DNA from: Bacteroidota bacterium
GTDB taxonomy: Bacteria; Bacteroidota; Bacteroidia; Bacteroidales; JAAUTT01
DNA length: 64,000 nucleotides
Assembly (NCBI GenBank): GCA_030706405.1
Contig: JAUZOO010000008.1
Location: forward strand, 1-64,000
Direction: 5' to 3'
The translations under genes and the position numbers were made by a program. The first letter of the stretch is position 1; every line of letters starts with the position of its first letter. Under the pieces are notes generated by a model. That model was not told where the DNA came from. It did not search any database and saw only the letters and a list, made by a program, of their open reading frames with translations. Below are positions 26,606 through 35,529 of this stretch, piece after piece.

Positions 26606-27192
26606 ATGAAAAAGATACTTATACTACTATTTTGGGCTAATTCAATATGGTCATCAAATGCTCAAAACATTTCGGTTACCGATTCAGCCCGATTGTTTCT
26701 TCAATCCTATAATTACAGCAAAGCATTACAAGTCATTAACCAACAGTTAAACCCAAATAATAACAATGTTAATCTTCTAATTCTTAAAGGAACTGCGTTA
26801 AAAGGATTGCTAAAATATCCGGAAGTCATCTATACTTTTGAGTGGGCTCTGGGTATCGACTCCTCCGGTTACCAAACCTATATGGGCATTGCCTTATGCC
26901 ATAAAGCCCTTAGCAATTACAACAAAGCGCTGTCCAATTTCAAAAAGGCAAAGGCTTTAAATCCCGAAAATATTGTCATACCCATTGAGATTGCAGGCAT
27001 TTTGTACGTTTCCGAGAACTACGAACAGGCCAATACCCTGATAAACCGATTCATTGGAAGATGCCTTTGCTTATCAGGGTATTTTTTTCAAAACACTTTC
27101 CCAATTATTACAATCTTTCTATCTTTAACGTTTCTAAAATATGCTTTTGCAAGGACTTACCCGAACAAATCCAACAAAAGCACTATCAATTA
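26606..27192 (+). pseudogene. Broken tetratricopeptide-repeat gene
   Basis: A signal peptide and several TPR units are clear up to about codon 150 (for example YNKALSNFKKAKALNPENI). After NTLINRF the frame turns into a hydrophobic tail without TPR character. In another frame the next bases read LEDAFAYQGIFFK, which resumes TPR-like sequence before a stop, and a third frame contains KALSIKLLYEY. The simplest reading is at least two frameshifts in an original longer TPR gene. It could also be a short functional protein with a new tail. Confidence 0.6.
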
Positions 27193-27201
27193 AGCTATTA
27201 T

Positions 27202-27639
27202 ATGAGTACTAAAAAAATTGAGTTTACCAGCGAACAGTTTACCGAGTTATTAAAAGTGGTTTATTTGGGTCATTGGATGGCCAATTCGCACCGCGATGAA
27301 CCAAACAATACGTTTGAAGAAATTGAGCAACATATTTATTCAAACGCACATTCGTTCGGGCTTAACCATTATACCGAATTTGACCAAGAATCTCAAAAAT
27401 ATCTTCCTTCGCCCGAATTGGAAGAAGAAACTGATCCTATTATCGAAGATTACGACGACAATACCTTCTGGGACGAACTGGCTTGGCGCATGGCCGAACG
27501 CGACTTTAGCAATAAATATGACGAAGCCAAGGTATTGTGCATGACCGGAGACGAAATCTTTCGCGAAAAGAACACTTTGGCTGACAAATATTTTGAAGAA
27601 TTCTCGACTAATGGAATTCAAAAAATGACGTTAAAATAA
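27202..27639 (+). CDS. Uncharacterised acidic protein
   Basis: 145 residues from ATG 27202 (the open frame upstream is remnant of the broken TPR gene). Acidic and rich in E, D and aromatic residues (DDNTFWDELAWRMAERDF); no signal peptide, no membrane segment. The family is unknown to me; close homologues may be restricted to Bacteroidota. It lies 20 bases upstream of the next unknown gene, so the two may be co-expressed. Confidence 0.7.
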   Translation: MSTKKIEFTSEQFTELLKVVYLGHWMANSHRDEPNNTFEEIEQHIYSNAHSFGLNHYTEFDQESQKYLPSPELEEETDPIIEDYDDNTFWDELAWRMAERDFSNKYDEAKVLCMTGDEIFREKNTLADKYFEEFSTNGIQKMTLK

Positions 27640-27659
27640 ACTCGCCTCCTCTTTTCAAT

Positions 27660-28601
27660 ATGGAATTGGACAATACCTCCCAAGAGTCAGTTAAATATCT
27701 TACCCAACAAGGAATGGATATTTACCTGGCTGTTTCCGCAAACGAAAGCCGGTGCACCGGTTTGCTGGAAAAGGTAGATGTGTCCAATATAGGCCATAAA
27801 ATAGCACTTTCGTTTACCGACCAAAAAAAGACACAAATCCGGGAACAAAACGACAACCGTTTCAAATCCTTGGGGTTTATCCTTACAGGAGTGCCATCGT
27901 GCGAAGTATCAGTCCTTCACGAAATTCTTGACCCGATATGTATTCAAAATTTTAAAGATAAATTCAATATACTCATCGATTATTCGTGCATGACACAGGT
28001 TTGGTATAACGAAATTATCAACTATTTTCTCAAACTCGAAGAGCAGTGCTCCAATATCAGCCTATGGTTTGCATATTCCCCGGCGGCATACAACAAACCG
28101 GAAACAATATTGAATAAATTCTCTTATCAGGCAATTCCTGAGGGTAAGCCTGATAAACCATTAGCCCTGATCATCGGGCTAGGTTACGACAAAGGACGAA
28201 CCGAAGAACTTGCTCAGAAAATAAATGCTCAAGCCGTTTACGCGTTCTATCCCGACCCGTCTATGGATGACAGGTATGTAAACGATTTACTAAAACACAA
28301 CTTAGGGTTACTAAAGAAGATAGACCAATCGAATATTGTACCCTATCCATTATACGACCTGAACTCAACAAATTCACTGATTACAGCGTTGTGTGTCAAT
28401 TTGCGGCTTAAGTACAGGATAGTACTGGCATCGGTTGGTCCTAAAACGTTTTCGTTGCTCAGTTATATTCTTTCGGCCAGATACCCTGATATTACTATCT
28501 GGAACGTAACGGCAGGCCCTAATCAGGCAAACGATCGTAAGCCCAACGGCGACCTGCTTTTATATAAAGCCGAATTCACTTCCGAAGAAGTAGATTACTG
28601 A
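27660..28601 (+). CDS. Unknown protein with Rossmann-like segments
   Basis: 313 residues, no signal peptide or membrane helix. Two parallel strand-loop-helix segments, KPLALIIGLGYDKGRTEELA near residue 160 and RIVLASVGPKTFSLLSYIL near residue 255, suggest two Rossmann-like halves. SCMTQVWYNEIINYF near residue 105 is another conserved-looking patch. I do not recognise the family. Position in an accessory stretch with a broken TPR gene invites comparison with defence-associated sensor proteins, but there is no direct evidence. Confidence 0.7.
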   Translation: MELDNTSQESVKYLTQQGMDIYLAVSANESRCTGLLEKVDVSNIGHKIALSFTDQKKTQIREQNDNRFKSLGFILTGVPSCEVSVLHEILDPICIQNFKDKFNILIDYSCMTQVWYNEIINYFLKLEEQCSNISLWFAYSPAAYNKPETILNKFSYQAIPEGKPDKPLALIIGLGYDKGRTEELAQKINAQAVYAFYPDPSMDDRYVNDLLKHNLGLLKKIDQSNIVPYPLYDLNSTNSLITALCVNLRLKYRIVLASVGPKTFSLLSYILSARYPDITIWNVTAGPNQANDRKPNGDLLLYKAEFTSEEVDY

Positions 28602-28645
28602 TAAAGTGACAGTGATAAAAAATTAAGTATTTAAGAGATTAAGTA

Positions 28646-29599
28646 ATGAAAACAAACAACAAAATTTGCACTCTTTTTAATATTAAATACCCTGTAATTC
28701 AAGGAGGTATGGTTTGGTGCAGTGGATGGAAACTTGCATCAGCTGTTAGCAATGCCGGAGGGTTGGGGTTAATCGGAGCCGGCTCAATGCACCCCGAGGT
28801 ACTTACCGAACATATCCGCAAATGCAAAGAAGCCACTGATAAACCTTTTGGAGTAAATGTTCCGCTGATGTATCCTGAAATCGACAAAGTAATGAATATC
28901 ATTGTTGAAGAAGGAGTTAAAATCGTCTTTACCTCTGCCGGAAGTCCTGCCAAGTGGACTCCTTTTCTGAAAGAAAAAGGCATTACCGTAGTTCACGTAG
29001 TTTCGAATACCAAATTTGCCATTAAATGTGTTGAAGCTAAGGTTGATGCTATTGTGGCTGAAGGATTTGAGGCTGGCGGACATAACGGTCGCGAAGAAAC
29101 CACTACCATGGTATTGATTCCGCACGTTCGTAAGGTTGTAGACCTCCCGCTTATCGCAGCCGGAGGCATTGGCACCGGACGGTCCATGCTTGCCGCCTTT
29201 GCTTTGGGAGCCGATGGTGTTCAAATGGGTTCCCGTTTTGCCGTAACCACAGAGTCTTCTGCTCACGAAGATTTTAAACGAAAAGTATTGGAAGCCGGAG
29301 AAGGCGACACATCCTTGACATTAAAACAACTAGCCCCTACCCGACTTATCAAAAACAAATTTTATGAATTGATACAAGAACTCCAAGCTCGTGGAGCCAC
29401 TACCGAAGAAGTTCGTGAGCTTTTGGGAAAAGGCCGCGCAAAAAAAGGTATTTTTGAAGGAAATCTTGATGAAGGCGAGCTCGAAATCGGACAGGTTGCT
29501 GCAATGATCGATGTTATCAAACCTGTAGCTGAGGTTATGCAAGAAATTATTACAGAGTTTAATGAGGTGAATAGAGATCTATCCGTTTTATCCTTTTAA
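28646..29599 (+). CDS. Nitronate monooxygenase / FabK-like flavoenzyme
   Basis: 317 residues with the TIM-barrel FMN-binding pattern of the NMO family: YPVIQGGMVW at the start, then EGFEAGGHNG, IAAGGIGTG and MGSRF. The EAGGHNG histidine is catalytic in related proteins. The family includes both nitronate monooxygenase and FabK (enoyl-ACP reductase II), which are hard to tell apart by motifs. Its length matches FabK. An insertion with REETTTMV and an extended C-terminus favour the FabK-like group, but this is an inference. Confidence 0.85.
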   Translation: MKTNNKICTLFNIKYPVIQGGMVWCSGWKLASAVSNAGGLGLIGAGSMHPEVLTEHIRKCKEATDKPFGVNVPLMYPEIDKVMNIIVEEGVKIVFTSAGSPAKWTPFLKEKGITVVHVVSNTKFAIKCVEAKVDAIVAEGFEAGGHNGREETTTMVLIPHVRKVVDLPLIAAGGIGTGRSMLAAFALGADGVQMGSRFAVTTESSAHEDFKRKVLEAGEGDTSLTLKQLAPTRLIKNKFYELIQELQARGATTEEVRELLGKGRAKKGIFEGNLDEGELEIGQVAAMIDVIKPVAEVMQEIITEFNEVNRDLSVLSF

Positions 29600-29601
29600 A
29601 T

Positions 29602-29655
29602 AAAAAAATAGAAAGTCACGGAGTTCTCATTTAATCTGTTGCTTTCTATTTTTTT
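29602..29655. terminator. Hairpin terminator
   Basis: AAAAAAATAGAAAG and CTTTCTATTTTTTT flank a short spacer, ending the flavoenzyme gene and serving the convergent small gene. Confidence 0.7.
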
Positions 29656-29677
29656 GAATCAACTTATTGGCTATAAG

Positions 29678-29806
29678 TTAATCCTCCAAATCGCGACGAT
29701 TCTTTTCTTCCTCATTTCGTTCTTGGTTACGTCTGTAAACCAAATAGATTAGCACTATTATTAAAGCTAGGATTATTACATGGGTAAAATTATAATAGGT
29801 ATACAT
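29678..29806 (-). CDS. 42-residue single-pass membrane protein
   Basis: ATG at 29806 to TAA at 29678. The protein starts MYTYYNFTH, has one hydrophobic helix (about 9-24, VIILALIIVLIYLVY) and ends in a charged tail rich in R, N and E. This layout is typical of small membrane proteins that modulate larger partners. It sits upstream of the terminator and downstream of the NlpC/P60 gene with its own space. The initial sequence is weakly supported by any promoter. Confidence 0.6.
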   Translation of the reverse strand: MYTYYNFTHVIILALIIVLIYLVYRRNQERNEEEKNRRDLED

Positions 29807-29868
29807 ACGCTTTAAATTATTCCCGTATCCAGGAAGGTTTTCTCAATATTAATAAAAAAACATCGATT

Positions 29869-30624
29869 TTAAACGATTCGTTTTATTATTCTGAGTTTAT
29901 GCGTATATTTTTTTATCTCATAATTATAAATTCCAGATACATCCAGCCTGTCGATATGCACCCAGCCTGAAGCATGGATAATTTCTGAATTTTCGAGTAC
30001 AATACCAGTGTGCGTAATACGGCCTTCCTGATTTTCGAAAAATGCAAGGTCGCCCGGACGTACACCTGCTAATTCCACCGTCACACCAAGCTCTGCCTGC
30101 TGATAAGCATCGCGGGGAATCGCTATTCCATTCGATTTATACACCAGCTGCGTAAACCCGGAACAATCGATGCCAAAAATGGTACGTCCTCCCCAAAGAT
30201 AGGGTGCATTAAGATATTGTTTGGCTGTTGTAATTAGGTCGTACGGCATACCTGGCTGATACACCGAAACCTGTTTATCCCGCACAATATTCCGAAGCCT
30301 ATCGGGCAAATTGCTTCCTCCTGCAAGAAAAGTCGCGGGAAAGCCGGCTTCCTCGGGAATAACCTCACAAACCGGACTTTTAACTACCGACCCATATATT
30401 TTCGGATAATTCTCAAACTCAGCCTCGGACAAAGGAGTTATCATGGCCGAGGTTACCCAGCCTTCATAACCGTCGAAGGAACTTCTTATCAAACTCCAGG
30501 AACCATCGATATCTAAAATTTCAAATGTTTCACCAAACAATAGTTGGGTAGTCATTTCGCTGCGCTCTGAGGCCGTTTTTCGAACAGGAATGAGGGACAA
30601 GTGGCATATTCCAAAACTAGGCAT
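29869..30624 (-). CDS. SH3-domain NlpC/P60 peptidase
   Basis: 251 residues. An N-terminal SH3b-like domain (residues about 15-65, LFGETFEILDIDGSWSLIRSS, GYEGWV) precedes an NlpC/P60 domain with C in GIDCSGF, H in RITHTGIV and a third polar residue in IIHASGW. Such enzymes cleave peptidoglycan peptides, typically at the D-Glu-Dap bond. No signal peptide is evident, as in the cytosolic recycling-type members of this family; that would suit peptide recycling, linking it loosely to the murU/amgK cluster 4 kb away. Confidence 0.87.
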   Translation of the reverse strand: MPSFGICHLSLIPVRKTASERSEMTTQLLFGETFEILDIDGSWSLIRSSFDGYEGWVTSAMITPLSEAEFENYPKIYGSVVKSPVCEVIPEEAGFPATFLAGGSNLPDRLRNIVRDKQVSVYQPGMPYDLITTAKQYLNAPYLWGGRTIFGIDCSGFTQLVYKSNGIAIPRDAYQQAELGVTVELAGVRPGDLAFFENQEGRITHTGIVLENSEIIHASGWVHIDRLDVSGIYNYEIKKYTHKLRIIKRIV

Positions 30625-30837
30625 ATACGTTTATTTTAATTCAAACAAAAATAAGCAAATCCACTTCGATAAACCAAACGATACCTCATTATGCGTTTTG
30701 AACCCAATAAAGAACTCTAATAATACCAAAAATGTATGCACTATTTAGAATGATTACTGATAAACACCTATTTGCCAGTACATAGGATAAGGTTCTAATT
30801 TATACAACATTCCAGAATAATTTAACCCCGATTGAAG

Positions 30838-30845
30838 TAAATTTG
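30838..30845 (+). promoter_or_regulatory. -7 box before the double-glycine peptide gene
   Basis: TAAATTTG matches TAnnTTTG 37 bases upstream of the ATG at 30882, supporting expression of the small gene. Confidence 0.5.
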
Positions 30846-30881
30846 TAACAATAGCTTTTACGAATAATCACTTAAAAATTC

Positions 30882-31028
30882 ATGCCCATGACGATAATCA
30901 ACTTAAACGTTTCTTCCAAAAGCAATTTAAGCGGCAACCCATCAGTCGTAATTTTGGCTAACAAGGCGTCCCTCAAAGGAGGTGACTGCGGATGTGGCAG
31001 TTGCGGATGTGGCGGCGGCGGTAACTAA
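30882..31028 (+). CDS. Cys/Gly-rich peptide with a double-glycine leader (RiPP-like)
   Basis: 48 codons, ATG 30882 (or 30888) to TAA 31028. A 34-residue leader-like part (ending ANKASLKGG) carries the LKGG motif that C39 peptidase transporters cut, and the remaining 14 residues, DCGCGSCGCGGGGN, hold four cysteines and seven glycines. The unit has its own promoter and a strong terminator. Resembles the GG-leader natural-product precursors of Bacteroidales. No modification or export enzymes are adjacent. It could alternatively bind metal. Confidence 0.7.
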   Translation: MPMTIINLNVSSKSNLSGNPSVVILANKASLKGGDCGCGSCGCGGGGN

Positions 31029-31041
31029 ACTGGTTTAAATG

Positions 31042-31073
31042 AAAATGGGCGATATTATTATCGCCCATTTTTT
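31042..31073. terminator. Strong bidirectional terminator
   Basis: AAAATGGGCGATA and TATCGCCCATTTT form a stem with a 4-base loop and A/T tails. It closes the small peptide gene (+) and the glycosyltransferase gene (-). Confidence 0.85.
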
Positions 31074-31080
31074 ATTCACC

Positions 31081-32202
31081 TTAGGCTATTAATAATTTTT
31101 CTATTTGTTCACTTTCAGTTATATGAGAAAATCGGGTTTGAGCTTGTGTGCCGGCCTTTATCGCAATTTCTCTTGACTCATCGGGGTGCTGAAGTATTTT
31201 CACCAGTTTTGAACAGAAATCATCGAGGTTTTCATATTCGTACAACTCACCTAGCTCACCGAAATTAAGAATTTCCGGCGTTCCGGCCGAATTGGTGGCA
31301 ATAATAGGAATCTGCGAGAGCATGGCTTCAATGGTAACCATTCCATACGTTTCGCCATGCGATGCCAAGGCAAAAACATCAATGGCATTATAAAACATGC
31401 TAACATCATTGGTAAACCCTCGTAAATGGATTTTTTCAGACAAGTTATTAGCCGCAATAAAATCAATCAGTTCCGAATAATAAATACCCGCTTCTGGGTC
31501 GTTTACAGTAGGTTCTCCTAAAACAAGAAGTTCAACTTTCACCCCCACTTTTTTGAGCTCGTTTACTGCTTTTGTCAGAAATAATTGGCCTTTTTTGGGG
31601 TCGATACGCCCCATTATCCCAATTAACGGAGCTTTAGTTTTGATGTTTAGTTTACGACGGGCTTCTTCTTTTGAATATTTAGCTTTGATGAACTTTTCGG
31701 TTTCGGTACCAAGCGGAATTACCTTTATTTTGGAAGGTTCAAGATGTGTTTTTGCCATCACCTCTTTCTTTAAAAGATCTAAAGGCGAAATCCAATAATC
31801 AATAGCCGAAAATCTCAGGGTATGCAACCAATCTCTTTTACTAACGCCAACAAGCATGTGCTGTTGGTAAATTACTTTTATTTTGTTTGATAATATACGC
31901 TTAGTAAGAAACATAAAATCCAAATCACGATTATCAAAAATCATAATACGTTCAATAACAGCCTCTTTAAGCTTTTTGCCAAAGCGAAAAGCCGCCTTAA
32001 AATCAAAATATTTACGATGATTTTCGATAGATTCCAGCATTACCGGATAATCCTTTGCATTAGCATATATTTTTGAATCTTTCAGGGCGTAAAGCGTCAC
32101 TTTCCAGCCGCGTTCGTTTAACCATCCGGCAAGCCGCAACACGTTCAATTCCAGCCCCCCCCATCCGGTAGAGGTAATTAAAAAACCTATCTTGTCAGTC
32201 AT
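31081..32202 (-). CDS. GT4-family glycosyltransferase
   Basis: 373 residues with two Rossmann domains. The N-terminal acceptor domain begins ITSTGWGGLELNVLRLAG. The C-terminal donor domain shows GIMGRIDPKKGQ, LRGFTNDV and the E-rich HGETYGMVTIEAMLSQIPIIATNSAGTPEIL. It is a retaining GT-B enzyme for a nucleotide-sugar donor. It stands alone beside a small cysteine-rich peptide gene, convergent across a terminator. The acceptor is unknown; sugar addition to the peptide is an idea only. Confidence 0.9.
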   Translation of the reverse strand: MTDKIGFLITSTGWGGLELNVLRLAGWLNERGWKVTLYALKDSKIYANAKDYPVMLESIENHRKYFDFKAAFRFGKKLKEAVIERIMIFDNRDLDFMFLTKRILSNKIKVIYQQHMLVGVSKRDWLHTLRFSAIDYWISPLDLLKKEVMAKTHLEPSKIKVIPLGTETEKFIKAKYSKEEARRKLNIKTKAPLIGIMGRIDPKKGQLFLTKAVNELKKVGVKVELLVLGEPTVNDPEAGIYYSELIDFIAANNLSEKIHLRGFTNDVSMFYNAIDVFALASHGETYGMVTIEAMLSQIPIIATNSAGTPEILNFGELGELYEYENLDDFCSKLVKILQHPDESREIAIKAGTQAQTRFSHITESEQIEKLLIA

Positions 32203-32396
32203 AATTAATTACTTTAAAGATTTAAACCCTCATTTGCCTCTTTGACGGTTTAAAAATGCTAAGGTTTAATCGGTATGAAAAAAATAGAGAAAAGTCAAAA
32301 AGCTGTCATCCTAAATCGCTGGAAAAATATGGATGTCAATATATCGTAATAAACCATTAATTTTCCGGACAAAAACAGTGCCTAAATTCAAAAAAC

Positions 32397-33158
32397 ATGT
32401 TCTTCGTTCTATCTAAGGTATTATTATTTGTACTTACCCCTATTTTTTGGGTTTTGATTTTATTATTTATCGCTATTATCGCCCACAACCCTCAAAAAAG
32501 AAAGCGCTATCTGATAATAAGTATAGTTGTCTTGTACTTATTTTCAAACGAATTTATATTTAACCGAATAGCCCGTAAATGGGAAGTTGCGCCGGTAAGG
32601 TATGAAACACTTGGAAATTATGATTATGCTATCGTTTTAGGCGGTTTCTCGACATTCGACACCACCTGTTCGAAACTAAAGCTCAATGAAGACGGCGACC
32701 GGATATGGCAGGCCGTTCAGCTTTATCATCAAAAAAAAGTTAAAAAACTATTCATCTCCGGAGGTTCCGGACAGTTAATGCATCAAAATGAAACCGAGGC
32801 CGACAAGGTAAAAACGTTTCTTTGCTCCATAAACATTCCCGATTCAGCCATTGTTATGGAAGCTAAATCACGAAATACGCATGAAAATGCTGTCAATACG
32901 GGAAAATGGCTGAAACAACATCACCCGCATGCAAGCTGTGTACTTGTAACCTCAGCTTACCATATGCGCAGGGCAGCAGGATGTTTTAAGAAAGAAAACA
33001 TAACCTTTATCCCCTATTCCACACGAACGCTATCCGAACCACAAAAATACGACCTTGATTTACTCTTGCTACCTCAATCAAATATCCTGCATAAATGGGA
33101 TTTACTATTAAAAGAATGGGTGGGATACATTGCATATAAATGTGCCCAATACCAATAA
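32397..33158 (+). CDS. YdcF/ElyC-like (DUF218) membrane protein
   Basis: 253 residues. Two N-terminal transmembrane helices (about 5-27 and 37-53) are followed by a DUF218 domain with the family strands and loops YAIVLGG, KLFISGGSGQ, ESKSRNTHENA-type (here EAKSRNTHENA) and LVTSAYHMRRA. ElyC relatives affect undecaprenyl-phosphate or envelope processes. It stands alone upstream of fabF. Confidence 0.88.
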   Translation: MFFVLSKVLLFVLTPIFWVLILLFIAIIAHNPQKRKRYLIISIVVLYLFSNEFIFNRIARKWEVAPVRYETLGNYDYAIVLGGFSTFDTTCSKLKLNEDGDRIWQAVQLYHQKKVKKLFISGGSGQLMHQNETEADKVKTFLCSINIPDSAIVMEAKSRNTHENAVNTGKWLKQHHPHASCVLVTSAYHMRRAAGCFKKENITFIPYSTRTLSEPQKYDLDLLLLPQSNILHKWDLLLKEWVGYIAYKCAQYQ

Positions 33159-33204
33159 TTTAAGGCAAAGATCCAAAAACAGGTGTTATTTAAAGGGCTT
33201 TTTT

Positions 33205-33212
33205 TATCTTTG
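33205..33212 (+). promoter_or_regulatory. -7 box for fabF
   Basis: TATCTTTG on the plus strand, about 90 bases upstream of the fabF ATG. Confidence 0.45.
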
Positions 33213-33302
33213 GCAATTCCGGACAAAGCTTGGTATTGATGATTAAAACCATCTGTTCCTTGTAATTTTCCGGACCCTAAAATCTGAACTGAGCCATAAA
33301 AT

Positions 33303-34553
33303 ATGATGAGAAGAGTTGTAATTACAGGCATAGGGGCAGTTACACCAATTGGCAATACTGCACCCGAATTTATTGAAAATGCAATTAGTGGAAAAAGTGG
33401 CGCAACGCCAATAACAAAATTCGACACCACTAATTTTAAAACTAAATTTGCCTGCGAAGTCAAAAATTTTGTACCAGAAAATCATTTCGACCGCAAGGAA
33501 TTACGGAAACTCGATCCTTTCTGCCAATATGCCCTTGTAGCTGTTGAGGAAGCGCTAAGCAATTCCGGTCTTGACATTTCCAGCATTGACCCGGCCCGCG
33601 CCGGAGTAATCTGGGGATCGGGTTATGGCGGAGTTACCACCATGTTTGAACAAACCATGAATTTTGCGGATAATGGACGGTTGCCCCGGTTTACCCCCTT
33701 TTTTATCCCGCGTTCCATCATCAACATGGCCGCTGGACTCATATCTATTAAATACGGATTTAAAGGAATAAACTTTGCACCGGTTGCTGCCTGCGCTACA
33801 TCCAACGTTGCTATCCTCGAAAGTTTAAACAATATCCGTTGGGGAAAAGCCGACATCATTGTTTGTGGTGGTTCGGAAGCTGCTATTGACGAAGGCGGAA
33901 TAGGTGGCTTTAATGCTGCAATGGCCTTATCCACCAATAACGACAGCCCCGAAACTGCATGCCGTCCGTTCGATGTTACCCGCGACGGGTTTGTAATGGC
34001 CGAAGGTGCCGGTGCGCTCATCATAGAAGAACTGGAACACGCCCAACGGCGCGGAGCAACCATTCTTGCCGAACTTGCGGGTGGAGCTATGACTTGTGAT
34101 GCATATCACATCACCGCTTCGCATCCAGAGGGCGAAGGCTCTAAAAATGCCATGAAACTTGCTTTGGAAGATGCCGGATTAAAACCGGAGGATGTTGATT
34201 ATATCAATGCGCATGCCACGTCAACTCCATTGGGTGATGTTAGCGAAATTAATGCCATTATGAGCGTATTTGGAGAACACGCTAAAAAATTGAATATCAG
34301 TGCAAGCAAATCAATGACCGGTCACATGTTAGGAGCTGCTGGTGCTGCAGAAGCAATTCTCTGCGTAAACTCGGTAAAAAACGATATTATCGCACCAAGC
34401 ATTAATGCCCGAAACATCGACCCTCAGATTCCGGAAGGTCTAAACCTTACGCTCGACAAAGCCCAACAACGCACAGTTAATGTTGCTCTTAACAATACCT
34501 TTGGCTTTGGTGGCCACAATGTAATTACAGTCTTTAAAAAGTTTCGGGAATAA
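33303..34553 (+). CDS. fabF: Beta-ketoacyl-ACP synthase II
   Basis: 416 residues. The condensing-enzyme triad is in place: C164 in VAACATSN, H in NAHATST (near residue 300), H in SMTGHMLG (about 337). It extends acyl chains during fatty acid synthesis, joining malonyl-ACP to acyl-ACP. Unusually it is not next to acpP or fabG. A second paralogue (62663-63910) is present in the window, so one of the two may be a pathway-specific enzyme. Confidence 0.92.
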   Translation: MMRRVVITGIGAVTPIGNTAPEFIENAISGKSGATPITKFDTTNFKTKFACEVKNFVPENHFDRKELRKLDPFCQYALVAVEEALSNSGLDISSIDPARAGVIWGSGYGGVTTMFEQTMNFADNGRLPRFTPFFIPRSIINMAAGLISIKYGFKGINFAPVAACATSNVAILESLNNIRWGKADIIVCGGSEAAIDEGGIGGFNAAMALSTNNDSPETACRPFDVTRDGFVMAEGAGALIIEELEHAQRRGATILAELAGGAMTCDAYHITASHPEGEGSKNAMKLALEDAGLKPEDVDYINAHATSTPLGDVSEINAIMSVFGEHAKKLNISASKSMTGHMLGAAGAAEAILCVNSVKNDIIAPSINARNIDPQIPEGLNLTLDKAQQRTVNVALNNTFGFGGHNVITVFKKFRE

Positions 34554-34558
34554 TCAGA

Positions 34559-35287
34559 TTACCAAACTTTTTCTACATAAGGCTCGGCTTCGGCAAGGTT
34601 TTCGACCCTGCCGAGGTCGAGCCAAAAATTTTGGTCGTGACGCCAGGTCATGATCTTATTTTCGCGAGCCAGTCGCAAATACGAATCCATTATCGAAAAA
34701 ACACCCGTTTCTGTTATCAACGAAAAAATATCCGGGCTAAGCACATGTACCCCACTGAATGCAATGGGCTGCAAATCTTTTTCTTCGCCTTTTGAAATAA
34801 TCGTTTTCCCCGTCTGGTTATTCTTCCACCCGCTTAACTCGCCCTTATCATTAACAAGCAGAGACCGTGATGTATTACGACTTTTCACTGCCAAGGTAGC
34901 CAATGGACGGTGCTGAAGATGGAAATTATACAATTCCGTTAAGTCAAAATCAGTAAGGATATCGACATTATGAACCAGAAAGGGCTCGCCATCACTCAAA
35001 AGAGATTGAGCCCTGAGCAATCCTCCGCCGGTATCGAGCAGCAAATCTGTTTCGTCCGAAATATTAATAGTTACTCCAAAATTTCGATTTTTCTCCAAAA
35101 AGCTGATTATCTGTTCCGCAAAATGGTGAACATTGATCACAATATCGGTAAACCCATATTTTATAAGACGTTTTATAACGATTTCGAGCATCGGTACACC
35201 CTTCACCTCTACAAGGGCTTTGGGTTTGGAAAACGTAAGTGGCTGCAAGCGCGTTCCCATGCCTGCGGCAAAAATCATAGCTTTCAT
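34559..35287 (-). CDS. murU: MurU-like sugar-phosphate uridylyltransferase
   Basis: 242 residues of the nucleotidyltransferase family: AAGMGTRLQPLTFSKPKALVEVKGVPMLE at the start has the P-loop G-x-G-T-R and the invariant lysine, and FLVHNVDILTDFDL carries the metal aspartate. Its start abuts the stop of a small zinc-ribbon gene, and the AmgK-RapZ fusion is upstream in the same transcript. This setting supports MurNAc-1-phosphate uridylylation in cell-wall recycling, but a mannose- or glucose-1-phosphate substrate cannot be excluded. Confidence 0.85.
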   Translation of the reverse strand: MKAMIFAAGMGTRLQPLTFSKPKALVEVKGVPMLEIVIKRLIKYGFTDIVINVHHFAEQIISFLEKNRNFGVTINISDETDLLLDTGGGLLRAQSLLSDGEPFLVHNVDILTDFDLTELYNFHLQHRPLATLAVKSRNTSRSLLVNDKGELSGWKNNQTGKTIISKGEEKDLQPIAFSGVHVLSPDIFSLITETGVFSIMDSYLRLARENKIMTWRHDQNFWLDLGRVENLAEAEPYVEKVW

Positions 35288-35437
35288 TTATTCGTTGTCT
35301 TTATCCTTAATCTTTTTAGGCTTGCACAGGTGCTTTTCCTTTTTAGCGATAGATCCGCACTTTTTGCAGTAATACTTTGCGTCGGTTTGTTTTTCGGCAA
35401 TTTCGTCTTTGTCCATGCCACAAATAGTCTTGCTCAT
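35288..35437 (-). CDS. 49-residue zinc-ribbon protein
   Basis: Start ATG at 35437 gives MSKTICGMDKDEIAEKQ, then YYCKKCGSIAKKEKHLCKPKK, and a basic D/K-rich end. CxxC and a third, later cysteine (plus a His) can bind zinc. It is wedged between amgK-rapZ and murU, both in the same direction, with zero spacing to murU. The longer reading frame to 35536 would overlap the amgK-rapZ end, so I prefer the shorter one. Confidence 0.75.
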   Translation of the reverse strand: MSKTICGMDKDEIAEKQTDAKYYCKKCGSIAKKEKHLCKPKKIKDKDNE

Positions 35438-35529
35438 ATCATAAAAGTTAGAGGTTATTGATATAATCCGAACAATATAAACCGTAACAATGTTCAACAA
35501 GCCTCTGCCAAAAATCAAAGACGTATTTT

